Of a stretch of DNA of 50,883 bases, positions 41,846 to 49,212 are shown in pieces. The notes beneath the pieces were generated by a model, which ran no database searches, was not told the DNA's origin, and saw only the letters and a program-made list of their open reading frames with translations. The translations under genes were made by a program, and so were the position numbers. The stretch is from Lachnospiraceae bacterium (GTDB lineage Bacteria > Bacillota > Clostridia > Lachnospirales > Lachnospiraceae): the NCBI GenBank assembly GCA_900771955.1, contig CAAGPW010000075.1, positions 1 to 50,883 on the forward strand, in the 5' to 3' direction. Each line of letters opens with the position of its first letter. Position 1 is the first letter of the stretch.

Positions 41846-42717
41846 CAGTTCACCTTCGCCTCCCTTCGCTCCAATACCCGAAGCTGAAATACCGAGATCA
41901 ATACTACTACCAAGAACAGTACCACCGCATTTGCCGACTGGTACGCGAACTGTCCGCCACTGAAGCCCTTCTTATAGATCAGCACGGAGATCGTCGTGGT
42001 TGCCGTTCCGGGTCCGCCGTTGGTCATTGCGATAAACTGGTCAAATGCCATCAGGAAATTTTTTCCGCTAAGGACCATGTTGATCGTAAAGAACGGTGCG
42101 ATCAACGGAAACGTGATCTTGATAAAGCGTTTCCATCCGGTCGCACCATCCAGTGCCGCAGCCTCATAGAGATCACGGTCTACCGTCTGCAGTCCTGAGA
42201 GATAGATCAGCGTATTAAACGCCATGGACTGCCATACCGTAACCACCAGTACCCCGATCCACGCATGATTGGTTCCGAGTACATTGCTGCTTAACGCCGC
42301 AATGCCGAGTGCCTTTCCGAACGCCGGAATGATGTTGGAAAAAATGTATTTGAATACATAGCTGATGATCAGTGTTCCAAGCATATACGGCAGGAAAAAG
42401 ACTGCTTTTAAGAAGTTTTTACATTTGATCTTCGCATTCAGTGCGCATGCCACCAAAAGACTTAACACATTGACCAGTATGGTCGCGCAGACCGCGAATT
42501 CAAAAGTAAAAAGGTATGCAGAGAGCACATTTTTATCCTGAAAGATATGAAGATAATTACGCAATCCTACAAATTTCCAGTTTCCATATCCTTTCCAGTC
42601 CGTAAAGCTGTAAAACACACCCTGCAGAAACGGAAAGGTATGAAAACAGAAAAACAGGATCGCCATCGGCACTGTCATAATATAAAATGCCTTGTTAATT
42701 CTATTTTTCTGTCTCAT
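41845..42717 (-). CDS. Carbohydrate ABC permease (MalF/UgpA type)
   Basis: A 290-residue permease with six predicted membrane segments, beginning FYIMTVPMAILFFCFHTFPF. The EAA loop is YEAAALDGATGWKRFIKITF (about residues 187-206). It ends with a charged tail (QLRVLERREAKVN). Length and layout match MalF-type sugar permeases lacking the extra N-terminal segments of enteric MalF. It lies 19 bases after the binding-protein gene and overlaps the next permease. Works with it and the binding protein as one importer. Confidence 0.92.
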   Translation of the reverse strand: MRQKNRINKAFYIMTVPMAILFFCFHTFPFLQGVFYSFTDWKGYGNWKFVGLRNYLHIFQDKNVLSAYLFTFEFAVCATILVNVLSLLVACALNAKIKCKNFLKAVFFLPYMLGTLIISYVFKYIFSNIIPAFGKALGIAALSSNVLGTNHAWIGVLVVTVWQSMAFNTLIYLSGLQTVDRDLYEAAALDGATGWKRFIKITFPLIAPFFTINMVLSGKNFLMAFDQFIAMTNGGPGTATTTISVLIYKKGFSGGQFAYQSANAVVLFLVVVLISVFQLRVLERREAKVN

Positions 42718-42736
42718 ACAAACGCCTCTTTTGTTT

Positions 42737-44035
42737 TTATTCTACATTTGCCGCATCATACTGCTCGTCACAAGATGCCAGTGTTTCTGAAATATTTTCG
42801 GTATCATCCATGCCATTTACTTTATTTAAAGCAAACTGCTGTAAGATCGTTGACAGATCAAATCCGTTCGGATAGTAGTGATCCGGGAAGTTGGATACCT
42901 TGCCGTTCGCGATATCTTTTGCGACACCGGATACGGTTTCATTCTGCTGTTCCACACCGTTTACTGCGGAGAATGCGAACTGATCGTCAATATATTCCTG
43001 TGCAACATCTTTGGTCAGCGCATAGCGGATAAATTCTTTTGCTGCTTCCTGCTGCTCTTCGCTTCCCTGGTTGGATACTGCGAATAATACGTCTACACCG
43101 GAAGTTACCGTGTTTTTGCTCTCATCATCTACGGACGGGAATGCAAACATATTGACATTCATATCCGGATTTGTATTTAAGAACTCGGAAATTGCCCAGT
43201 TTCCGTTGATCATCATTGCCGCACTGCCATTCGCGAATGCTGCGTTGCCGTCTGTGTAGGTGGTTCCCATGAAATCATCCTGTGCATGATCCAAAAGCGA
43301 CAGATATTTTTCCAGGATCTCTTCATGTGTACCGACAAATGTTGTTTTTCCTTCTTTTCTCTGATCGGTGAAGTCTGCTGCCGGGATGACCGGTGCCATA
43401 CTGTTCCACGGCGGGAGGCAGGTCCAGCTGTCCGCGAAGGTGAATTCAAACGGTGTGATTCCCGCATCCTCCAGCTTTGTTATGACATCCTGAAACTCGC
43501 TCCAGGTCTTTGGCACTTCCACTCCAGCCTGCGCAAACAGGTCTTCATTATATAAAACGCCGGAAGCATTGGTTGCGTACGGTACGCCATATGCTGCCTG
43601 TTCCTTGTCAACATTTACATCATAAAGCATCTCAAGATATGCATCCTGCACTTCGGAAATGAAATCCTCTCCGCTCAAGTCAAGCAGTACGCCCGCGCTC
43701 TGAAGCTCGGTATAGTTGGAATCACCACCCATTGAGATAAGCTCCGGAATATCATTCTTGGTCAGTCTTGTTTTTAAAACTGTTGCGGCATCCGACTCTG
43801 AGGTAAGCGTGATCTTGATGTCCGGATTCTGTTCCATAAATCCATCGATCATCTTCTGCAGTGCGTCCGCATTCTCTGTTTTACTGGAAAACAGTTCAAG
43901 TTCCACCGTTCCTCCATCGCTCTTTGCCGTCTGTTCGGTTCCGCTTTCGCCGCCGGATGTACCCCCACATCCTGCCAGCATGCTCCCTGTCATTACAGCG
44001 ATCAATCCAAGTGCTACAATCTTTTTCCCTTTCAT
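42737..44035 (-). CDS. Sugar-binding lipoprotein of an ABC importer
   Basis: A 432-residue extracellular solute-binding protein (family 1). The signal peptide ends in a lipobox LAGC, so Cys23 would be lipidated, followed by a flexible Gly/Ser linker. The mature part shows VELELFSSKTENADALQKMI early, and AAMMINGNWAISEFL, the usual sugar-binding core motif. An AGGAGGGATTTAT site precedes the ATG. Substrate is inferred from the GH13 glucosidase in the operon as alpha-gluco-oligosaccharide. First structural gene after LacI; its promoter carries two LacI-type palindromes. Confidence 0.92.
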   Translation of the reverse strand: MKGKKIVALGLIAVMTGSMLAGCGGTSGGESGTEQTAKSDGGTVELELFSSKTENADALQKMIDGFMEQNPDIKITLTSESDAATVLKTRLTKNDIPELISMGGDSNYTELQSAGVLLDLSGEDFISEVQDAYLEMLYDVNVDKEQAAYGVPYATNASGVLYNEDLFAQAGVEVPKTWSEFQDVITKLEDAGITPFEFTFADSWTCLPPWNSMAPVIPAADFTDQRKEGKTTFVGTHEEILEKYLSLLDHAQDDFMGTTYTDGNAAFANGSAAMMINGNWAISEFLNTNPDMNVNMFAFPSVDDESKNTVTSGVDVLFAVSNQGSEEQQEAAKEFIRYALTKDVAQEYIDDQFAFSAVNGVEQQNETVSGVAKDIANGKVSNFPDHYYPNGFDLSTILQQFALNKVNGMDDTENISETLASCDEQYDAANVE

Positions 44036-44058
44036 ATAAATCCCTCCTAAATAATATT

Positions 44059-44140
44059 GGTGTTGCGTAACACCTTTCCCTTACAATGCATATGGTATCA
44101 TTTTCCCCTGCATACGGCAATAGGTGTTGTGTAACACCTA
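44059..44140 (-). promoter_or_regulatory. LacI operators and promoter of the sugar operon
   Basis: Two perfect palindromes share GGTGTT-N4-AACACC: 44059-44074 and 44121-44140 (the latter extended to 8-base arms, TAGGTGTT/AACACCTA). Between them, minus strand TTGCCG, a 17-base spacer and TACCAT is a plausible weak promoter (about 44123-44095). Centres are 64 bp apart, about six helical turns, suiting looping. The adjacent LacI protein is the likely binder. Confidence 0.78.
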
Positions 44141-44150
44141 TTATTTTCAC

Positions 44151-44194
44151 AACAAAATTAGACATCCTATGTGCATTTTGCACAATAGATGTCT
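44151..44194 (-). terminator. Hairpin after lacI
   Basis: Minus strand AGACATC (44194-44188) pairs with GATGTCT (44166-44160), with a further TGTGCA/TGCACA stem inside, then AATTTTGTT. It lies 46 bases past the lacI stop and would separate that gene from the sugar operon. The T tract is weak. Confidence 0.65.
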
Positions 44195-44239
44195 CCTGCC
44201 TGTCTTACCCGCCTATTTTCATTTACGATCCTGCGATCT

Positions 44240-45265
44240 TTAACTCAGTTTCTTAACACTTTCCCGGATGACCAGTTTTACCGGCAGATGAATGTTCGAT
44301 TCCGGGCACTCCTCGCCTTTGATCAGCTTATGCAGCATATCGAACGCATAGTACGCTTTGTCCGCAACCACCTGCTGCACCGTTGTGAGCATCGGTCTGC
44401 AGTGCTCCGCAAAGACATTATCATCAAACCCGACGATGGAAATATCCTCCGGCACACGGATCCCCTGCGTCCGGAAAATATTGACCGCGTCACTCGCGTA
44501 AAAATCTGACGCAAAGAAAAGCGCCGTGTATTCTGAGATCCGATCCTGCGAAAATTCCCACAGTCTGGTGTGCCTCGTCTGTTTCCGGAAACTGAGCGGG
44601 ATATAATCTTTCTCCCGAAATTCGATCCCATTTTCTTCCAGTGCCTTCTGATACCCTTTGAGCCGCTCACGATCTACCCCCACCGGCTCTTTTTCATCGG
44701 CTAAAAACGCGATATGACGGTGTCCCTGACGGATCAAATAACTGGTCATCCGATAACCTCCGCCAAAGTCATCCAGCCCTACATTATAGCAGTCTTCCAC
44801 CCCATCCTCAAAATAAGAATCGATCAGAACAACCGGCAGCTCCATCTGCTGACGGATCTTTCGCGCCTCATCCGGCCGGCATCCAAGCGCCACAAGTCCT
44901 TCGATATTCCACGAAGACGCAAGGCGCACCGTCTCCTCAATACTCCCCGCCATATAGAGCATCATGTAATACCCGTGCTCACGGATCTCTTTTTCCAGCG
45001 CTCCGACGATCGTTCCGTAAAACGGGTCGGACAGCGCGTTGTTCTCGGCTCTTCTGTCGTAATTCATAATGACTCCGATGATTCTGGAGCCATAATTTGC
45101 CAGAACCCGTGCGCCCATATTGGAAACATAATTCGAACGGTCAATGACATCCTGAACCTTTTTTAACGTCTCTTTTGACATCTTTTTTGTCCTTCCATGC
45201 AGGACATTCGCCACTGTTGTCGGGCTCACTCCCGCAATCTCCGCCATATCTTTGATCGTTATCAT
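44240..45265 (-). CDS. LacI family regulator
   Basis: A 341-residue LacI-type repressor. The HTH and hinge are at about residues 1-50 (MITIKDMAEIAGVSPTTVAN, then VLHGRTKKMSKETL), followed by a periplasmic-binding-protein-like effector domain (EGLVALGCRPDEARKIRQQM in the middle, SIVGFDDNVFAEHCRPMLTT toward the end). It lies directly upstream of the sugar importer operon, whose promoter has two matching palindromes. It also follows leuA by only 24 bases, so some of its transcript may come from the leucine-controlled leuA promoter. Effector probably an alpha-glucoside; inferred. Confidence 0.92.
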   Translation of the reverse strand: MITIKDMAEIAGVSPTTVANVLHGRTKKMSKETLKKVQDVIDRSNYVSNMGARVLANYGSRIIGVIMNYDRRAENNALSDPFYGTIVGALEKEIREHGYYMMLYMAGSIEETVRLASSWNIEGLVALGCRPDEARKIRQQMELPVVLIDSYFEDGVEDCYNVGLDDFGGGYRMTSYLIRQGHRHIAFLADEKEPVGVDRERLKGYQKALEENGIEFREKDYIPLSFRKQTRHTRLWEFSQDRISEYTALFFASDFYASDAVNIFRTQGIRVPEDISIVGFDDNVFAEHCRPMLTTVQQVVADKAYYAFDMLHKLIKGEECPESNIHLPVKLVIRESVKKLS

Positions 45266-45289
45266 ATATTTCCACCTGCTTTTTTATTG

Positions 45290-47296
45290 TTATACGCCGC
45301 CGTTCTCCCGGCTCAAATTCCGGTACTGGACCGGCGTCATTTCCATGCTCTTTTTGAAAACCCGGTTGAAGTGCTCGACGTTCTGATATCCCACTGCATA
45401 CGCAATGTTTTCAACCGTCATATTTCCGTTTTTCAACAGACTCTTTGCCCGCTTCATACGGATGCCCGCCACATGCTCTCCAAATGTCTTGCCTGACTTA
45501 TCCTTGATATATTTGGAAATGTAAGGCTCTGACAAATGGAACTGCTCTGCCATATCCTCCAATGTCACGGTCTGATAATTGGTCTGTATAAAGTTTAACA
45601 TAGAAACCAGTCTGTCATCTTCACTTTTTTCATCATTTTTTACCTGCGGCAGTTTATTGACCGCTACGGTCAGCGCATGGATCGATGCCTTGATGATATC
45701 TTCATTCACGCCAGCACCCCAGTACATTTTTCCATCACAGGTGATCCCGACATAAGACATTGCTTTTGAGGAAGACCCGTGGGAAAGTGCATGCTCCTCA
45801 TAAACCGACAGTTCATAGCTGACCCCGAAAAATTCCTTTAAAATGTTGCTGACCGCATCCAGACGTCCGTTTCCATTGGCATCCACGATAGTCTTCTTCT
45901 CCCCGCGGCAGATCGTTGCCTCTGCCATAATACCATCGTTCTGTTTGAAATGACACTCGCTGATGTGGAAATACGGTGTATGATTCATGTAATTTTCTTC
46001 AAATATCTCATACACCCACTGCGGAGACAGCTCCTTATGCTCCTCATCCGACACCTGTTTTACCGCATAGCCGACTTCCTCACGCATTTTCTCCGGCAGC
46101 GAAATACTGAAGTTCTGCTTTAAGATATAGCTGATGCCTCCCTTTCCGGACTGACTGTTGATGCGGATGACATCGGAGTCGTAAGTACGTCCCACATCCA
46201 CCGGATCGATCGGCAGATACGGCACAGTCCACTTCTTTTCCTTTTTCTCCTCTCTCCACGCCATGCCTTTTGCAATAGCATCCTGATGAGAACCGGAAAA
46301 TGCTGTAAACACCAGATCCCCGGCATACGGCTGACGTTCATAGACATGCATGCCGGTCAGTCTCTCATAGGTTTCCCGGATCTTCGGCATATCGGAAAAA
46401 TCCAGTTTCGGGTCAATTCCGTGTGAAAACATATTCATCGCGATCGTGATAATATCGACATTTCCGGTACGCTCGCCATTTCCGAACAAAGTTCCCTCAA
46501 TACGATCTGCCCCGGCTAACATACCAAGCTCCGCATCTGCAACTCCGCAACCCCTGTCATTATGCGGATGCAGACTTAAAACAACATGATCACGATACTT
46601 CAGATTTTTGCTGACATACTCGATCTGCGTGGCAAACACATGCGGCATCGCCGTCTCTACCGTGGCAGGGATGTTGATGATCGCTTTATTTTGCGCAGTC
46701 GGTTTCCACACCTCCAGTACCGCATTGCAGACCTCCACTGCGTAATCCACCTCTGTCCCATGAAAGCTTTCCGGGCTGTATTCAAATGAGAAGTCCCCCT
46801 CTGTCTCATCTGCCAGCTTCTTTAACAGCTTCGCACCGTCTACCGCAAGCTGTTTGATCTGTGCCTTATCTTTTTTAAAGACCTGCTCTCTCTGCGCCAC
46901 AGAAGTGGAATTGTAAAGATGTATGACTGCATGTGGCGCACCCTTCACCGCCTCAAACGTCTTTTTAATGATATGTTCTCTCGCCTGTGTCAGCACCTGC
47001 ACAGTTACATCGTCCGGAATCATATCACGTTCGATCAGCGCACGCATAAAATCAAATTCTGTCTCGGAAGCAGCCGGAAACCCCACTTCGATCTCCTTAA
47101 ATCCGATCTTTACGAGCATCTGGAAAAACTCCAGCTTCTCCTCTAAACTCATCGGCTCGATCAGCGCCTGATTTCCATCCCGAAGATCCACGGAGCACCA
47201 GATCGGCGGAGCATCCACATAATCTTTTTTCACCCAGTCGTATTCGCACACCGGCGGCATAAAATACTGTCTCATATACTTGTTTGCATTCTCCAT
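45290..47296 (-). CDS. leuA: 2-isopropylmalate synthase fused to an AraC-type HTH domain
   Basis: A 668-residue protein. Residues 1 to about 555 form a complete type-2 (yeast/actinobacterial-like) 2-isopropylmalate synthase: start QYFMPPVCEYDWVKK, catalytic WCSVDLRDGNQALIEPM (about 33-49), metal site LHPHNDRGCG, and a LeuA dimer/allosteric region with VDANGNGRLDAVSN. It makes 2-isopropylmalate from acetyl-CoA and 2-oxoisovalerate, the first step of leucine synthesis. Residues about 565-665 form an intact AraC/XylS double HTH (LEDMAEQFHLSEPYISKYIK, then ENIAYAVGYQNVEHFNRVFK). One uninterrupted frame joins them. GGAGGTCAGAAA precedes the ATG, and a Leu-type T-box lies upstream. The DNA-binding role is inferred. 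Confidence 0.9.
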   Translation of the reverse strand: MENANKYMRQYFMPPVCEYDWVKKDYVDAPPIWCSVDLRDGNQALIEPMSLEEKLEFFQMLVKIGFKEIEVGFPAASETEFDFMRALIERDMIPDDVTVQVLTQAREHIIKKTFEAVKGAPHAVIHLYNSTSVAQREQVFKKDKAQIKQLAVDGAKLLKKLADETEGDFSFEYSPESFHGTEVDYAVEVCNAVLEVWKPTAQNKAIINIPATVETAMPHVFATQIEYVSKNLKYRDHVVLSLHPHNDRGCGVADAELGMLAGADRIEGTLFGNGERTGNVDIITIAMNMFSHGIDPKLDFSDMPKIRETYERLTGMHVYERQPYAGDLVFTAFSGSHQDAIAKGMAWREEKKEKKWTVPYLPIDPVDVGRTYDSDVIRINSQSGKGGISYILKQNFSISLPEKMREEVGYAVKQVSDEEHKELSPQWVYEIFEENYMNHTPYFHISECHFKQNDGIMAEATICRGEKKTIVDANGNGRLDAVSNILKEFFGVSYELSVYEEHALSHGSSSKAMSYVGITCDGKMYWGAGVNEDIIKASIHALTVAVNKLPQVKNDEKSEDDRLVSMLNFIQTNYQTVTLEDMAEQFHLSEPYISKYIKDKSGKTFGEHVAGIRMKRAKSLLKNGNMTVENIAYAVGYQNVEHFNRVFKKSMEMTPVQYRNLSRENGGV

Positions 47297-47332
47297 TTTC
47301 TGACCTCCATACCATGTTGTTCGTTTTGGGCG

Positions 47333-47650
47333 AAAAAAAATCCGCCCCCCTATATCTTTTGAAAGATCATAGAGACGGAAGAAAATTTCTTTCGCGGTAC
47401 CACTCTATTTCATGTAACACATGCACTCATCCGGCACAAACATGCCCTGCCCCGCTAACGGTGGGTATCCGTCACGACCTATTTCCTTTTGCAGTGATTG
47501 TTTCGTTCGACACGCAAAACTGATTCAGCCGGAAGCTCGAAGGCGAGTTCACCGTTTTGTTTCCACTGTCTCGCACCACCCGACAGTTCTCTTTCTGAAA
47601 ACGCATACAGCTACTATTCCTTTTCACAGCCTTTCATGTTCCTTTATCCT
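47333..47650 (-). promoter_or_regulatory. T-box riboswitch, leucine specifier, upstream of leuA
   Basis: Minus strand AGAGTGGTACCGCG (47406-47393) is the canonical T-box sequence. Stem I contains the GGTGGTGCGAGACAG-type element (about 47590-47570) and a specifier loop GAACTCGCC with CTC (Leu) at 47547-47545. A terminator follows (47378-47341) and ends in T8 (47340-47333). Uncharged tRNA-Leu would favour read-through into leuA. The specifier agrees with the gene product. Confidence 0.92.
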
Positions 47651-47902
47651 ACCACAGGACATCTGAAAAATGAATGGTTAAATTTAATCATTTTTATTGA
47701 TTTATTTTATTGTCCCAGGGGCCCTGCTCAGGTACAAATTCAATCTTAAGGGCCATTCCTATTGCATACCACTATGCCGAATTATTCCACTTTACCAAAT
47801 AAAAAAGACCATAAAGAGAATTTTCTTCTCCTTACAGCCCAGACATCTGTGCGGTACACTTTATTTTGTTTTTCTTTCGTGCTGTTTGCCAGATGACAGG
47901 AG

Positions 47903-48028
47903 CTATGATGCGGCACGGTCTTTTTTCTCCGTTTTTGCCATGTAATCGATCATTCTGTCTACCAGTGTTTTTTCCTGCTTATTCTGCATTGTCTGATGAT
48001 CCTGCGCTGCTGTCTTTACAGTTTTCAT
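47903..48028 (-). CDS. Small charged protein, 41 residues
   Basis: The ATG at 48028 follows GGAAAGGAGGAATTGAAA, an excellent ribosome site. The product is short, charged and helical (MKTVKTAAQDHQTMQNKQEK, then TLVDRMIDYMAKTEKKDR) with no membrane segment or cysteines. No known family recognised. The strong ribosome site and amphipathic composition support a real gene. It lies between leuA and the TetR pseudogene. The 47651-47902 stretch shows no other gene. Confidence 0.55.
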   Translation of the reverse strand: MKTVKTAAQDHQTMQNKQEKTLVDRMIDYMAKTEKKDRAAS

Positions 48029-48266
48029 TTTCAATTCCTCCTTTCCCGCTACTTTCTTTATTATAATATCACCTATGGGTATTTTTGCCAATAGTGTCCC
48101 CTTGTTTTCTCTGTTTTTTTCGTTTTTCCATGCATGATTTTGTCCATATTGAATAAGTTTTTCCGTTTTTTCTCTTTTTTATTCACCTGTTTTATATATT
48201 TTTCACAATTATTTTCTTTGTGCATTCTGCACACACCATCATTTTGTTTTTAAGAGATCAATTCAC

Positions 48267-48901
48267 CTAACAGCCTATCGTCACATAATTTAAAATCATT
48301 TCCTTGAGCCGGAGCAGCTCGTTCGTGTAATCATGTTCCTTTTCCGCCCCCCAGATAAATCCGTTCGCATAATGTTCGCCAGCCGCCATCATCGTCTGAA
48401 CCGTAACCCTCAAAAACTCCGCCTCCGGGATATCCGTCCGGAATGTCTTATCCTCTTTCGCCTTTTCGAACATGTTATGGAACCGGATATTCACAGAAGC
48501 CAGCGATTCATGGAATGCAGTCAGCCGCTCATTGTCCTTTCCCACAAGGGAAACATAATGGTTGAAATTATCATTATAACAAAGAAGTTTTTTATAATTC
48601 TGATACATTCCGATATAGCTGTCCAGCGTAAAAATCAGCCGGTCCAGCGCTGAAATCTCCCCGACGGAAGAAATCGGCCGGTTGTGATCCAGCTCATCAA
48701 AAACGTCCTTCCGCAGACCTCAATGACAAGCTCCAGCTTGCTCGGATAATACCGGAAAAGCGTTGCACGCCCTACGCCGGCCGCCTCCGCGATCTCTCCC
48801 ATGCTGACCGCTTCAATTGTCCTTTCCACAAAAATATCGAACGCAGTGTCCAGAATCTTCAGCTTGCGCTCGTCTATTTTTTCTTTTGATATGTTTCCCA
48901 T
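48267..48901 (-). pseudogene. TetR family regulator with a frameshift
   Basis: From 48901 a normal TetR HTH is read (LKILDTAFDIFVERTIEAVS, then AAGVGRATLFRYYPSKLELV). At VIEVCGR near 48715 the frame slips; the next frame carries on at once (DVFDELDHNRPISSVGEISA, then LDRLIFTLDSYIGMYQNYKK) to a full-length C-terminus at 48267. Total length fits TetR (about 210 residues), so little more than a one- or two-base indel is involved. A consensus promoter remains upstream (48973-49001). Recent mutation or sequencing error. Confidence 0.8.
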
Positions 48902-48972
48902 AAAAAATCTCCATTCCGCTTATTTTCAGGCTGTTTTCCCTCTTATTCGCTTTGATACAAAAAACTCATTCT

Positions 48973-49001
48973 ATTTTATATAGTTTTTATATTCCTGTCA
49001 A
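48973..49001 (-). promoter_or_regulatory. Promoter of the TetR pseudogene
   Basis: Minus strand TTGACA (49001-48996), a 17-base spacer and TAAAAT (48978-48973), about 70 bases before the start codon. Confidence 0.75.
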
Positions 49002-49110
49002 TTGTACGCGGCAGTATAAAAAAACGATGCGCTGTTACGCCAGAAAAACGGCTTGACACGCCATGGCACATTGCGCGGGCCCGGAAAAATAAGGCGTGTT
49101 GTTACAGCAA

Positions 49111-49149
49111 AAGAACAGGAAGAGAAACCCTGTGCGGAATTTCTCTTCC
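49111..49149 (-). terminator. Terminator of the surface-protein gene
   Basis: Minus strand GGAAGAGAAA (49149-49140) pairs with TTTCTCTTCC (49127-49118), followed by TGTTCTTTT. It lies about 60 bases past the stop of the surface-protein gene. On the plus strand the same hairpin is followed by CGCCTTTTT, so it may work both ways. Confidence 0.75.
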
Positions 49150-49212
49150 CGCCTTTTTAGCTTTTTGTTTCTTTGATTTTACTCACGCGGCGTGTGGTGC
49201 GCTCCGCTGCCT

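Noticed and set aside
49010..49110. GC-rich stretch as a small RNA or attachment site
   Set aside because: Only partial, imperfect repeats (GCTGTTACGCC-like words) and no promoter-terminator pair of its own.
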